Source: Bacillota bacterium | GTDB lineage: Bacteria > Bacillota > Clostridia > Lachnospirales > Lachnospiraceae | Assembly (NCBI GenBank): GCA_023439125.1 | Contig: JAEXOU010000015.1 | Span: 1 to 64,000, forward strand | Reading direction: 5' to 3' | Length of the DNA stretch: 64,000 bases | Shown: in pieces, positions 15,879-25,588 of the stretch | Layout of the letters: each line of letters begins with the position of its first letter | Numbering within the stretch: position 1 is the first letter of the stretch | Notes under the pieces: model-generated | The model's input: the letters and a program-made list of their open reading frames with translations, nothing else | Databases searched by the model: none | What the model was told of the DNA's origin: nothing | Position numbers and translations under genes: made by a program

Positions 15879-17300
15879 CTAGTATGCATTCTTATTAATA
15901 AATCCTTTAAAAATCGTCAAGAACAAAATCTTAAAATCTAGAGCTAATGACCAGTTCTCGATATAGTATAAATCATGTTCGATTCGCTTACGAATGGAAG
16001 TATCCCCACGGTAACCGTTCACCTGCGCCCACCCGGTAAGGCCTGGTCGAACCTGATGCTTAATCATGTACCTTGGTACTTCTTCCTTGAATTTCTCAAC
16101 AAAGAATGGTCGCTCTGGTCTTGGACCTACAAGACTCATATTACCGATTAAAATATTGAATAGCTGAGGTAACTCGTCCATACTTGTTCTACGAATTAAT
16201 TTCCCAATTTTCGTAACACGTGCATCATTGGCAGTAGTCCATGCTTTCCTCTCACTAGATTCTGATTGAACGACCATAGAACGGAATTTGTACATTTTAA
16301 ATTCCTTATTATGCAATCCAACACGAACCTGAGAATAAATAATTGGTCCTTTTGATGTCAATTTTACAATTAGTGCAATAACGAGCATTGGTATCGAAAA
16401 AATGATAATTGCACAAATTGCTCCAAAAATATCCACAATACGCTTAGTAATTTTATTAGCGAAGCTACTCAATGGGACATTTCGAATATTGATTACAGGA
16501 AGACCATTCATATCCTCCATTACTGGAATTGTTGGTATAATATTATGATAATCTGGGACAAATTTTGTATGTGATCCAGATTTCTCACAAACACCTACAA
16601 TATGCTCAAGTTTTGCATACTCATCAATACTTAAAGTAACTGCAATCTCGTCTAAATCATTCTCTGATAGAATCTGAGCTAGGTCCTCCGTCGTCCCTAT
16701 AATTTTCACATGCTTATACATCGTGCCGATTTCCATGTTATCATCAAGAATTCCATATACATGATAACCCCATTGTGGATTGGAAGCAATTCGATCGAGA
16801 TAACCTTCGGCTGCTCTTGAGTATCCAACAAGAAGTACATGCTTCTGGTTAAATCCCTTTTTACGCATTTCTCTTAAAATCTTAGAAATAATATAACGGA
16901 ACAGTATAGCAAAAGTTATATTGGTTATTGCAAAAACATAGGAAAACTTACGTGAAAAGTCGATATCCTTCGTAGTAAATAAAGCGGAAGAATATATTAA
17001 TAGTCCAATCAAGTTGGCTTTTATGAGATTCCATAGTATAAATCGGCGACTTTTGCCTCGTTGTGGATTGTATAAATTACAAGCAGAATATAATACCAAA
17101 TATGCTGGTACAAGTAAGACCAAGTATTTAGCGTAGATCAGTAAAGAAAAAAATTCCTCCGTAGGATCTAGTCTAAATAACCTCCAGTGTCTCAGAATAT
17201 AGAATCTGAGATAGTAAGCAAATATATAAGATAGTACCACTAGCAGTCCGTCAATAAATATATACACTCGATTAAATACCTTTTGATTATCTTTAATCAT
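15879..17300 (-). CDS. Undecaprenyl-phosphate sugar phosphotransferase (polyisoprenyl-phosphate glycosyltransferase)
   Basis: The 473-residue protein has the WcaJ/PssY-type layout: about five membrane segments in the first 130 residues, a Rossmann-like soluble domain (about 150-260, HVLLVGYSRAAEGYLDRI), then a re-entrant hydrophobic segment and the bacterial sugar-transferase catalytic domain (about 280-473). Catalytic-domain motifs are YKFRSM, TSMDELPQLFN, GNMSLVGPRPE and VRPGLTGWAQVNGYRG. It starts polymer assembly by loading hexose-1-phosphate on undecaprenyl phosphate. The context of TagF-like, GT4 and ABC export genes nearby fits surface polysaccharide synthesis. GGAG precedes the ATG. 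Confidence 0.92.
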   Translation of the reverse strand: MIKDNQKVFNRVYIFIDGLLVVLSYIFAYYLRFYILRHWRLFRLDPTEEFFSLLIYAKYLVLLVPAYLVLYSACNLYNPQRGKSRRFILWNLIKANLIGLLIYSSALFTTKDIDFSRKFSYVFAITNITFAILFRYIISKILREMRKKGFNQKHVLLVGYSRAAEGYLDRIASNPQWGYHVYGILDDNMEIGTMYKHVKIIGTTEDLAQILSENDLDEIAVTLSIDEYAKLEHIVGVCEKSGSHTKFVPDYHNIIPTIPVMEDMNGLPVINIRNVPLSSFANKITKRIVDIFGAICAIIIFSIPMLVIALIVKLTSKGPIIYSQVRVGLHNKEFKMYKFRSMVVQSESSERKAWTTANDARVTKIGKLIRRTSMDELPQLFNILIGNMSLVGPRPERPFFVEKFKEEVPRYMIKHQVRPGLTGWAQVNGYRGDTSIRKRIEHDLYYIENWSLALDFKILFLTIFKGFINKNAY

Positions 17301-17443
17301 TTTTAACTCCTCTAATTTCTTAAAATCGAAACCAGTTGCTTCAACTATCGTATAAGATTATTATGTCACTTTTATATCATGAAATTTAATTTTTTCTTAC
17401 TTTTTAACAATTCAATTTTTTTTCACACACTCTTCACAATCAC

Positions 17444-17472
17444 TTGATACAATATTTCCAACAAGATAAATT
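17444..17472 (+). promoter_or_regulatory. Likely promoter of the HtrA-like gene
   Basis: TTGATA (17444-17449) and TAAATT (17467-17472) are spaced by 17 bases. This leaves a 5' leader of about 145 bases before the start codon. The 322-base gap is shared with the divergent sugar-transferase gene and shows no other strong structure. Confidence 0.4.
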
Positions 17473-17622
17473 TCATCAAATGCAATGTATTTGCAAAGTA
17501 TGTGGAGTAATCAGTTACAATCATTCATTATATACATTTTGCATAAATTATCAAGTAAAATTTGTAGAAGCTGTCTTGCTGCCTTAGAAACAAGACAAAT
17601 AATATATAAAGGAGATGTTAGT

Positions 17623-19239
17623 ATGTCAGAAGAAAACAATAATCAAACCAATTACACCTTCTGGGCTGAGCAAGTAAACCCAAGTCCACACCAAGAATGC
17701 AATCAATGTACACACCAAGAATACAACCAATGTACAACAGAATCAAATCAAACCATTCATTCACAGTATTCTTCAGAACAGCAACCACCAAAGAAAAACA
17801 AAAAGGTGAAAAAAGTTTTTAGTTATCTTGGAAAGGCTGCCGTTTTCGGTATAATCGCTGGCCTTGCCTTTTATGCAAGCAACCAAGTAGCTGATCAATT
17901 AATTGATAAAGATAAAGATCAGTTCCCTTCTTCAATTACCGTAAGTGGTAATGCGAATGACGACTTGAACCTAGATAAACCAAGTACAGGCACTACAATA
18001 CCTTCTACTATCGTATCTACGAATGTAAACATTCAAAGTACAGATGTATCTCAAGTTGTCACAGATACAATGCCAGCAATTGTTGCGATTACAAGTTCCT
18101 TTGATACTTCTTATGATCTCTGGGGCTATGAATATGGTGGTGAACAATCTGGCGGTGGTTCTGGCATTATCATTGGACAAAAAGATAATACCTTATATAT
18201 TGCAACAAACAATCACGTAGTTGAGGCTGCAACCAAGATTGTCGTTACATTTACAGACGAATCGCAAGCAGAAGCTCAAATAAGAGGACGCAACTCTTCC
18301 GCTGATTTAGCTGTTATCACAGTTGATACATCCACGTTATCAAAAGAAACCTTAGAAGCAATAAAAGTTGCTAAACTTGGCAACTCGGACGATGTAAAAG
18401 TTGGTCAAATGGCAATTGCAATCGGTAATGCACTCGGTTATGGTCAAAGTGTTACCGTTGGGTATATCAGTGCAAAAGACCGAGAAATTACGGTTGATAA
18501 AGGTGTAACCTTAACTGTTTTACAAACGGATGCAGCAATTAACCCAGGCAATAGTGGTGGTGCATTAATTAATATGAATGGTGAAGTAATTGGCATTAAT
18601 TCAGCGAAGTTTTCACAGACAAGTGTAGAAGGCATTGGTTATTCAATTCCAATTACAATCGCCTATCCAATTGTTGACGAACTAATGAATCGAGAAATTT
18701 TAACCGATGCGGAGAAAGGTTATTTAGGTTTATATCCTCAAGATGTTGATGAAAGTGTAGCTCAAATGTATGATTGGCCGATTGGTGTCTATGTTTACAG
18801 TCTTGTAGAGGGTGGTGCTGCTCAAAAAGCAGGAATTTATGTTGGTGATATTATCACTTCGATTAATAATATTACGATTTCTTCTAGTGACCAATTAAGA
18901 GAGACTGTAAACTCCTACCGTTATGGTACAACTGTTACGGTTACTTTAATGAGATCTTCTGAAGGTCAATATAAAGAGATCACTTTAGATGTTGTTTTAC
19001 AACGTAGTACGGAATCTTCAAGTAATGAAGGTTCGAATGCTACCGACGACACACCAACTACAATTCCAGACTCTGAGAACTCAGAAGATGTAGCACCCGC
19101 ACCAAATGGTAAAGATTATGATAATACAACTCCAGAGGATGGAATTCCAAATCAGTCCCCTGAAATAGAAATCCCTGGATTTGATTTTGATGACTTCCCT
19201 TGGTTTAACCAAAACGGGGATGTGGAAATACTCCCATAA
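17623..19239 (+). CDS. HtrA/DegP-like membrane-anchored serine protease
   Basis: The product has 538 residues. The start ATG at 17623 is preceded by AAAGGAGATGTTAGT; an in-frame ATG at 17485 lacks a site. Layout: Cys/Gln-rich cytoplasmic N-terminus with repeated HQE.NQCT units (about 23-40), one membrane anchor (about 72-86), trypsin-like domain with H198 (NNHVVE), D228 (SADLAVI) and S311 (GNSGGAL), a PDZ domain (about 385-465) and a Ser/Pro/acidic tail. This is an S1C envelope quality-control protease acting outside the membrane. Embedding among surface-polymer genes is notable. A terminator shared with the convergent gene follows. Confidence 0.92.
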   Translation: MSEENNNQTNYTFWAEQVNPSPHQECNQCTHQEYNQCTTESNQTIHSQYSSEQQPPKKNKKVKKVFSYLGKAAVFGIIAGLAFYASNQVADQLIDKDKDQFPSSITVSGNANDDLNLDKPSTGTTIPSTIVSTNVNIQSTDVSQVVTDTMPAIVAITSSFDTSYDLWGYEYGGEQSGGGSGIIIGQKDNTLYIATNNHVVEAATKIVVTFTDESQAEAQIRGRNSSADLAVITVDTSTLSKETLEAIKVAKLGNSDDVKVGQMAIAIGNALGYGQSVTVGYISAKDREITVDKGVTLTVLQTDAAINPGNSGGALINMNGEVIGINSAKFSQTSVEGIGYSIPITIAYPIVDELMNREILTDAEKGYLGLYPQDVDESVAQMYDWPIGVYVYSLVEGGAAQKAGIYVGDIITSINNITISSSDQLRETVNSYRYGTTVTVTLMRSSEGQYKEITLDVVLQRSTESSSNEGSNATDDTPTTIPDSENSEDVAPAPNGKDYDNTTPEDGIPNQSPEIEIPGFDFDDFPWFNQNGDVEILP

Positions 19240-19242
19240 TTT

Positions 19243-19273
19243 ACGGGGCTGTTGCATAATGCAACAGCCCCGT
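19243..19273. terminator. Bidirectional terminator between convergent genes
   Basis: ACGGGGCTGTTGCA-TAA-TGCAACAGCCCCGT is a perfect 14-bp hairpin midway between the htrA-like stop and the stop of the minus-strand TagF-like gene at 19282. The GGGGCTGTT stem is the same as in the 1903-1932 terminator, so this stem sequence may be a recurring one in this genome. Confidence 0.88.
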
Positions 19274-19281
19274 TACCTATA

Positions 19282-20475
19282 CTAGCTTTTTTTAAGATGT
19301 GAAAAAGCTAGTTTTTCGATTTCATTAACAACACGTTCTGATGCATGCCCATCTTCTGTAACACCATTCCATATTAAGAATTCATCTACACGTCGTTGCT
19401 CTTTGATTTCATCATAGTTCTTAATCCCTTCTATTAATTGCTCCTCGCAAGTTGCAACTGCAAATGGCAACGATGTGTAATCAAAATAGAAGCCACGTTC
19501 ATTTCGATAAGAAGGTAAATCTTTTGCATATAAAAATACCGGTCGGTGAATCATAGCAAACTCAAACATTGTATTCGAATAATCTGTAATTAAAACATCA
19601 CTTGCTTGCATTAATTCATACATATCGCGATAGGTAGTTGCGTCAATCACATTCTCAGTAAATTTCAAATCACTGCTTTGACTATGAACAAGCGGATGTA
19701 ATCTTACAACAATACACCATTCCCCACCAAACTTTTGCTTTAACGTCTGTCGAACTTGCTCATACTCCATCTGATATACACTAGTATCTTTACTATCTCG
19801 ATACGTAGGGGCATATAGTGCTATTTTCGTAAAGAAAGGAATCCCAAGTGCAGTTTTAGTCTTACGCTTTTTTTGATTATCTACACGAAATAAAATATCC
19901 ATTCTTGGTGTTCCTAACTCTTCAATCCTTCCTTCATAAAAAAAGGCTCTTCGATACAACTGTGTACAAAATTTACTATTAGAAATATAAAGATCGGTCA
20001 TTCTTGAGTCTCTTTTTGCTCGATTGATATATTTCTCTCCAAGATAATTCGCACAGTCTCCTTCTATTTTCTTCAATGGAAGACCTCCATGCCAGAGCTG
20101 TACATAAATTTGCCGTTTTCTCTTATGGATATATGATTCTTTTCGATTATTTTCAACCCAAACCTTTGCTGTAGTTAGTGCTTTAATTGCAGAAACAGTA
20201 TTTGTTTTCAACACTTTAACTGAGTGTGGTACTTTTTGTTGCTCTGGTTGATTGCAGATAAAAATAACCTCATAAGGCTTCTTTCTTGTCAGTAATTCCT
20301 CTAATACATATTTCACATTGTCCCCAAATCCCCAAACATTCATAAAAACGATGCGGTTCTTCTTAATCGGAACAATACGAAAGAAATAGAAGAGCATCGT
20401 TATCATCACATAACGAAATCCTTTATAGCATTCAATCAGTGGTTTTGGAGACAGTTTTTTCAACAATTCTCTCAT
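19282..20475 (-). CDS. CDP-glycerol/ribitol glycerophosphotransferase family (TagF/TagB-like)
   Basis: The 397 residues match the TagF/TagB family: the conserved YVQLWHGGLPLKKI segment (about 127-140), APTYRDS (about 219-225), VVRLHPLV, SDVLITDYSNTMFEFAM (about 303-319) with the metal/phosphate-binding D-Y-S, and RPVFLYAKD. These enzymes transfer polyol phosphate from CDP-glycerol or CDP-ribitol to build teichoic acid-like chains. Its ATG overlaps the end of the upstream glycosyltransferase by 4 bases, so they are translationally coupled. The donor polyol cannot be told from sequence. Confidence 0.87.
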   Translation of the reverse strand: MRELLKKLSPKPLIECYKGFRYVMITMLFYFFRIVPIKKNRIVFMNVWGFGDNVKYVLEELLTRKKPYEVIFICNQPEQQKVPHSVKVLKTNTVSAIKALTTAKVWVENNRKESYIHKRKRQIYVQLWHGGLPLKKIEGDCANYLGEKYINRAKRDSRMTDLYISNSKFCTQLYRRAFFYEGRIEELGTPRMDILFRVDNQKKRKTKTALGIPFFTKIALYAPTYRDSKDTSVYQMEYEQVRQTLKQKFGGEWCIVVRLHPLVHSQSSDLKFTENVIDATTYRDMYELMQASDVLITDYSNTMFEFAMIHRPVFLYAKDLPSYRNERGFYFDYTSLPFAVATCEEQLIEGIKNYDEIKEQRRVDEFLIWNGVTEDGHASERVVNEIEKLAFSHLKKS

Positions 20476-21653
20476 TCTCTGACTGCCTCCATAAGATCAG
20501 CAAATTGTCTTCCTGTTTTCTTCCAGCTTAAATTGTCCTGATATTGTTCCGCATTACTTTGTTGTAATACTAATTTTTCAGGATTATGAATAACATCGTA
20601 TAAAGCATCATATAAGTCTTTGGCATCAATTGAAGTCATAATGGCACTTTTTTTTGGAAAGAAAAATTCAAAGGTTCCATCCTTAAACTCAATTAATGGT
20701 AATCCAGTAGCTAACATCTCATATGGGATTAAGCTTATGTTGCTCATCGAAGCTACCATTCCAAAATCAGCTTCTTCATAAAGTTGACGTAGTTCTTGTT
20801 TATTTAACATTCCAAGATTTGTTCCACCCTTAGTCGTAAAACTCTTCGCTTCTCCAAAATACTTAATATCAAGGATAATTCCGTCTTTTCTAAAATACTC
20901 TGATACTTTATCAAGCATATATGGTATGATGCATGGTAAACGTTTTCCATAGTACTTCAAATACACTGCAATGACAAATTTCTTCTTATCCTTATAGGAC
21001 AGGTAATCACGCTCGGACTTAGGATATTCTGACTTTTCATATGGAAAATCAATCGTGTCCAGTGGAGAAACAACATCACAGTTTTTTAAAATCATGTCCT
21101 TATTCCAAGCACCAAGACTAACCATATGTAGTCCTTGTTCATATGTCTTCTTGGCTAATAAGAACAACTCTCCAAAGGAATAAAAATATGGTTCATAATC
21201 TTGAACAAAGTACATCTTGTAACCCGAAAACTTCTTGGCAAAGGAAACAGTATCCCAGGAGGTAGCAACAATAATATCAGGTGATTTCTTATTCTGTAAT
21301 TTTTTAAAGCTTGAACTCGATATCAGCGTTCCTTCAAACCCTTCAAGATTGGAACTTGCGCATATTTGCATCTCCTCTTTACTCTGATTTTTATAAACAG
21401 CATAATAAACAGAATAACCTAAACGGCTCAACTCGGTACCAAGTCTTAAAACCGAAGTTTGCCCACCATGAAAACGTACCATTCGAGTAATAATAAATAA
21501 AATCGTTTTTACTTGCTTCGGTGGTTCGTTCTCAATCACTGATGTACTATAATTCTCAAGTATCGCATTGACACGTTTACGATCCGTGATTGCTTGTACA
21601 TTATGAAGTAAACTCAATACTTTTCTTTTTGATTCGCGAATCAATGCTTCCAT
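20472..21653 (-). CDS. Glycosyltransferase, GT-B fold (GT4, WsaF-like)
   Basis: The 393-residue protein has two Rossmann-like halves. The N-terminal half holds the acceptor loop RFHGGQTSVLRLGTELSRLG (about 59-78) and MYFVQDYEPYFYSFG, a segment seen in WsaF-type rhamnosyltransferases. The C-terminal half holds YEEADFGMVASMSNISLIPYEMLATGLP (positions about 290-317, with the E of IPYEM as the nucleotide-sugar ligand). It probably adds a sugar to the lipid-linked or teichoic acid-like polymer exported by the downstream ABC system. Sugar specificity is unknown. The gene follows the ABC ATPase by 6 bases. Confidence 0.8.
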   Translation of the reverse strand: MEALIRESKRKVLSLLHNVQAITDRKRVNAILENYSTSVIENEPPKQVKTILFIITRMVRFHGGQTSVLRLGTELSRLGYSVYYAVYKNQSKEEMQICASSNLEGFEGTLISSSSFKKLQNKKSPDIIVATSWDTVSFAKKFSGYKMYFVQDYEPYFYSFGELFLLAKKTYEQGLHMVSLGAWNKDMILKNCDVVSPLDTIDFPYEKSEYPKSERDYLSYKDKKKFVIAVYLKYYGKRLPCIIPYMLDKVSEYFRKDGIILDIKYFGEAKSFTTKGGTNLGMLNKQELRQLYEEADFGMVASMSNISLIPYEMLATGLPLIEFKDGTFEFFFPKKSAIMTSIDAKDLYDALYDVIHNPEKLVLQQSNAEQYQDNLSWKKTGRQFADLMEAVRE

Positions 21654-21659
21654 ACTTAT

Positions 21660-22403
21660 CTACCTTCCTAATTTCTCTTCGTATAAGTCACATACCTTTT
21701 GCGACTCACCCTGTGCAACAACCCTACCATGCTCTAAGATGATAGCGTGATCACATAAAGAACGAACCTGTGCTAAACTATGGGATACAAAAAGAACAGT
21801 AACTTTCTTATCGAACATATCTTTAATCTTTTTTTCACTCTTCTTTTTAAACTTTGCATCACCAACGGATAATACCTCATCTAGAATTAATATCTCAGGT
21901 TCTACTATAGTTGCAATCGAAAATCCAAGTCTAGCCTTCATACCTGAAGAGTAGTTTTTAATCGGTACATTAATAAAATCCCCGAGTTCAGAAAACTCTA
22001 CGATTTCATCAAATTTTTCTTGTATAAATGCTTTCGAATATCCAAGCACTGCTCCATATAGATAGATATTTTCTGCGCCTGTGTATTGAGGATCAAATCC
22101 TGCTCCAAGCTCCAATAATGGAACAATTGCACCATTCTTAGTAACAGTACCTTCGGTAGCTTTTAAAACGCCAGCAATAATCTTAAGCAACGTACTCTTT
22201 CCAGCACCATTAAGACCTAAGATTCCCATTCTTTGTCCCTTCATAACCTGAAAGGAAACTTCTTTTAAAGCCCAAAATTCATTATATCTTAATTGTCTAC
22301 GTACTTTTTTAATTGCATATTCTTTTAAGCTATCAATTTTTTCGGTGCTCATATTAAAACGTACGCCTACATTATCTATTTTTAATGCTATATTTTTATC
22401 CAT
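21660..22403 (-). CDS. Teichoic acid/polysaccharide ABC exporter ATPase (TagH/Wzt type)
   Basis: The 247 residues carry Walker A GLNGAGKSTLLK (about 64-75), the TagH/RfbB-type LELGAGFDPQYTGAENIYLYG, signature YSSGMKARLGFSIA (about 150-163), Walker B ILILDEVLSVGDAKF and H-loop LFVSHSL. The DEVLSVGD and ENIYLYG motifs separate exporters of surface polymers from importers. It lacks the C-terminal extension of B. subtilis TagH or of O-antigen-specific Wzt. It works with the permease upstream (24-base gap) to flip the polymer across the membrane. Confidence 0.9.
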   Translation of the reverse strand: MDKNIALKIDNVGVRFNMSTEKIDSLKEYAIKKVRRQLRYNEFWALKEVSFQVMKGQRMGILGLNGAGKSTLLKIIAGVLKATEGTVTKNGAIVPLLELGAGFDPQYTGAENIYLYGAVLGYSKAFIQEKFDEIVEFSELGDFINVPIKNYSSGMKARLGFSIATIVEPEILILDEVLSVGDAKFKKKSEKKIKDMFDKKVTVLFVSHSLAQVRSLCDHAIILEHGRVVAQGESQKVCDLYEEKLGR

Positions 22404-22427
22404 TTGATAACCTCCGAAATCCTACCG

Positions 22428-23219
22428 CTAAATATAAAGTATGAACTTATCTTGTTTTTTATAAAACAGGATAATACCCACCACTAACGTTACAACTGCA
22501 AAACCTCCAGCATATAACGCACTCTTTACATCCATTGGTACACCAAATACAGCATTTCTAAAATTCAAAATAATACTATATAAGGGGTTATATTTTAAAA
22601 TCCAAGCTTTTGCTGGATCTGCCAAAATGCTCGCTGGGTCATAAAAGATAGCAGATGCATACATAATCAGCATTAAAATAACACCCCATAAGTATTCTGC
22701 GTCACGGAAGAATACATCTAAGGTCGCAAGAATAAAACCTACCCCAATTGTCAGCACCAAAATTGTCACTAATGGAATAATGGCTTGTACTAAATACCAA
22801 GTTGGCTTTAAATGCTGAACTGCAGCAACAGCTACTAATATAGTCAATGAAATAAGAAAGGTAATATATCCAGACAATGCTGATGATAATGGATAAATAT
22901 ACTTTGGTACGTATACTTTTCGTATCATACTGCCATTTCTTCGAATTGACTTTAATGCTAACTTTGTACCATTGCTAAAATAAGAATACAATAAACGACC
23001 GCATAAGATATAAATAGGAAAATTCTCAATCTTTTTTTCCATTAAATTTGTGAATACTATTGTTAATACAATCATTGTCAGCAATGGTTCTAACAACGTC
23101 CAAAACAATCCCAATACAGAATTTCGATATTTTAGTTTAATGTCTTTTTTCACTAATTCGCCTAACAAATAGCGATATTTTTTGAAATTTTCTACTAGTC
23201 TTTTCAATCTTTTCTCCAT
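22428..23219 (-). CDS. Teichoic acid/polysaccharide ABC exporter permease (TagG/Wzm type)
   Basis: The 263-residue ABC-2 type permease has six hydrophobic segments. It carries the family's amphipathic N-terminus with LVKKDIKLKYRNSVLGLFWT (about 22-41), and the FYDPASILADPAKAWILKYNPL segment near residues 192-213 typical of polysaccharide exporters. It is the first gene of a four-gene operon: permease, ATPase, GT4 and TagF-like. The presence of a dedicated exporter implies that the polymer is completed on the cytoplasmic side. Confidence 0.9.
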   Translation of the reverse strand: MEKRLKRLVENFKKYRYLLGELVKKDIKLKYRNSVLGLFWTLLEPLLTMIVLTIVFTNLMEKKIENFPIYILCGRLLYSYFSNGTKLALKSIRRNGSMIRKVYVPKYIYPLSSALSGYITFLISLTILVAVAAVQHLKPTWYLVQAIIPLVTILVLTIGVGFILATLDVFFRDAEYLWGVILMLIMYASAIFYDPASILADPAKAWILKYNPLYSIILNFRNAVFGVPMDVKSALYAGGFAVVTLVVGIILFYKKQDKFILYI

Positions 23220-23255
23220 TCCTAACTTAAAACTGCTACATATTCATTCACAGAC

Positions 23256-23284
23256 AGTATGGCAAAGAAACGCGCTTCTGTCAA
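23256..23284 (-). promoter_or_regulatory. Promoter of the surface-polymer export operon, inside an inverted repeat
   Basis: On the minus strand TTGACA (23279-23284) and CATACT (23256-23261) are 17 bases apart, upstream of the TagG-like gene. The promoter sits in the loop of a perfect 12-bp inverted repeat, 23231-23242 with 23296-23307 (AACTGCTACATA and complement). The repeat could end leuA transcription or be an operator. Confidence 0.55.
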
Positions 23285-23353
23285 CTAAAAATGATTATGT
23301 AGCAGTTCTATTATCTCTCTTTCCTATGACAACAATTCATAAAAGGAATCTGG

Positions 23354-25024
23354 TTATTCAAAAAATAAACGATTGACTGCACTGAATAAACCACGAATTG
23401 ATGCTCTCGTAATATTGGAACTTGCTCCGACACCAAATGTCGTTCTACCACTATCTGAATCCAGTATCTGAATGTAAGCAGCTGCCTGTGCATTTGCACC
23501 CTCACCCAAAGCATGCTCGGAATAGTCAAGAACTTTAATTTTCTTACCAACAACCGTCTGTAATCCATGATGTACCGCATCAATAGGACCGTTTCCTGTT
23601 GCATGAAATACGTTTTCTTCGCCGTTTAGACGGTATGTTACGGTAACAATTGTATCGTAATTTTCACCTGATTCAGAAGCATCCTCCATCTTAATCTTAA
23701 CAAAATGAAGTGGTTCTTTTCGATCTAAATAGCATGCCTTAAACTCTTCCATAATCTGTTCTGGAGCAACTTCTCCTTGCTTTTCAGAAATCTTCTGAAT
23801 AACATCAGCAAATTCTTTATGCATTCCCTTAGGAAGCTTGTAACCAAAATATGTTTCCATAATAAAGGCTACGCCACCTTTACCAGATTGGCTATTAATT
23901 CGAACAATTGGCTCATAAATTCTGCCGATATCAGCAGGATCAATTGGTAAGTATGGAACTTGCCAAATTTGTGAATTACGCTCTTTCATCGCCTTTACGC
24001 CTTTATTAATAGCATCCTGATGAGAACCAGAGAAAGCTGTAAATACGAGTTTACCAGCATAAGGATGTCTGTCACCGACATGCATCTTACAACAACGCTC
24101 ATAAACTTCTATAATCTCATTGATATTTTCAATATCAAGTTCCGGTGAAATACCTTGTGAAAACATATTATATGCTAATGTTAATATATCCACATTACCG
24201 GTTCTCTCACCATTACCAAACAAAGTACCCTCAACACGATCAGCGCCAGCAAGTAAAGCTAATTCTGTAATAGCAACACCAGTTCCTCTATCATTATGTG
24301 GATGAACACTTAATATAATACTATCTCTATTCTTAAAGTGCGTGGACATCCATTCAATCTGATCTGCATATACATTCGCTGTATTCATCTCTACCGTAGC
24401 AGGAAGATTAAATATCATCTTATTCTCTTTCGTAGGTTGCCAAATATCTTGTACTGCAGTACAAATATCCAATGCAAAATCAAGCTCTGTTCCTGTAAAA
24501 CTTTCAGGAGAATATTCCAATATAATCTTGCCAGGGAAATCTTTTGCATATTCTTTTACTAAACGTGTTCCCTCAACGGCAATATCAATAATCTCTGAAC
24601 GATTCATATGAAAAACAACATCTCTTTGCAACGTTGAAGTAGAGTTATATATATGTACAACTGCTTGCTTGATTCCCTCTAACGCCTCAAAAGTTCTTTT
24701 TAATAAGTGTTCTCTACATTGTACTAATACTTGTATCGTTACATCATCTGGTATTAATTTACGATCAACAAGCTGTCTTAAAAAATCAAATTCAATTTGA
24801 GATGCACTAGGGAAACCTACCTCTATTTCCTTAAAACCTAATTTAACTAATAAATTAAAAAATTCTATCTTCTCTTCGACAACCATAGGCTCAATTAAAG
24901 CTTGATTACCATCACGTAAATCTACGCTACACCACATTGGTGCCTTTTCAATCTGTTTGTTTGGCCATGTTCTCTCTGGAAAGTCAACAACAGGATTTCT
25001 CATATATCTCTTATAATTTAACAT
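23354..25024 (-). CDS. leuA: 2-isopropylmalate synthase
   Basis: LeuA condenses acetyl-CoA with 2-ketoisovalerate, the first committed step of leucine synthesis. The 556-residue protein is the longer fungal-type LeuA: TIM-barrel domain with SVDLRDGNQALIEPM (about 34-48) and HPHNDRGTGVA carrying metal-binding His and Asn, plus a C-terminal regulatory domain (about 420-556) for leucine feedback. The ATG at 25024 has GGAGGA 7 bases upstream, so it is preferred to an ATG at 25039. The 267-base leader shows no T-box signature; a four-codon reading frame (M-G-L-E) with its own Shine-Dalgarno is there but has no leucine run. No leuB/C/D in the window. Confidence 0.93.
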   Translation of the reverse strand: MLNYKRYMRNPVVDFPERTWPNKQIEKAPMWCSVDLRDGNQALIEPMVVEEKIEFFNLLVKLGFKEIEVGFPSASQIEFDFLRQLVDRKLIPDDVTIQVLVQCREHLLKRTFEALEGIKQAVVHIYNSTSTLQRDVVFHMNRSEIIDIAVEGTRLVKEYAKDFPGKIILEYSPESFTGTELDFALDICTAVQDIWQPTKENKMIFNLPATVEMNTANVYADQIEWMSTHFKNRDSIILSVHPHNDRGTGVAITELALLAGADRVEGTLFGNGERTGNVDILTLAYNMFSQGISPELDIENINEIIEVYERCCKMHVGDRHPYAGKLVFTAFSGSHQDAINKGVKAMKERNSQIWQVPYLPIDPADIGRIYEPIVRINSQSGKGGVAFIMETYFGYKLPKGMHKEFADVIQKISEKQGEVAPEQIMEEFKACYLDRKEPLHFVKIKMEDASESGENYDTIVTVTYRLNGEENVFHATGNGPIDAVHHGLQTVVGKKIKVLDYSEHALGEGANAQAAAYIQILDSDSGRTTFGVGASSNITRASIRGLFSAVNRLFFE

Positions 25025-25291
25025 GTCTTTATCCTCCATTCGAGTCTTTGCTATTGATAATATATATAATTAAATAATCCTAAACTAATCTCGCTAGCTT
25101 TGGAGTCGATAAATCACACTATATATTTTAACAAGGTATATCTTACATTTATCTATTCTAGCCCCATGTCTTTCTTCCTTTCAGATATAAAATTGAATGG
25201 CAATTTTTTCTGCCAAATAGTTATTACCTATTATAACAATAGTTTTTAAAGAAGTCATTCACTATTTTCACAAAATAATAGTTTTTTTATC

Positions 25292-25567
25292 CTATTTTAC
25301 ATGATAAACTGCAAAATCCTTCACTAAATATTGTGAGATTTCAATAAATGCCTCTCTATCTTTTTCACCATCGCAGATTAATTCAATCTCATCTTCATAT
25401 TTAATGCAAGCAGATAAAACTCCAAGTAAGCTTTTTGCATTTATCGTACGATCTTCAATTTTCAATTCTATCCTACATGGATAATTTAAAGCTAACGTGC
25501 ATATATCACTGGCTGGTCTAAGATGCAATCCTGTTTCGCTTCGTATCGTAAATTTCCCGCTTACCAT
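25292..25567 (-). CDS. HPr family phosphocarrier protein
   Basis: The 91-residue protein has H15 in TGLHLRPAS and S46 in NAKSLLGVLS when numbered from the ATG at 25567, exactly the positions of the PEP-phosphorylated His and the HPr-kinase Ser of canonical HPr. That numbering and the 7-base spacing to GGAGG decide against the ATG at 25573, which touches the Shine-Dalgarno sequence. It may be the housekeeping PTS carrier or a paralogue; the S46 surroundings (SLLGVLS versus the usual SIMGVMS) diverge. No PTS enzyme gene is near. It follows cdaR on the same strand. Confidence 0.87.
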   Translation of the reverse strand: MVSGKFTIRSETGLHLRPASDICTLALNYPCRIELKIEDRTINAKSLLGVLSACIKYEDEIELICDGEKDREAFIEISQYLVKDFAVYHVK

Positions 25568-25588
25568 GTACATACCTCCTTACATATA

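Noticed and set aside
23311..23604. 97-codon frame antisense-free but overlapping leuA
   Set aside because: It shares the strand of leuA but in another frame; leuA's coding pattern is clear and no start site precedes the frame.
25025..25291. T-box or leader-peptide attenuator of leuA
   Set aside because: No T-box consensus is present. A four-codon frame (M-G-L-E) has a Shine-Dalgarno but no leucine cluster, so attenuation is not supported.
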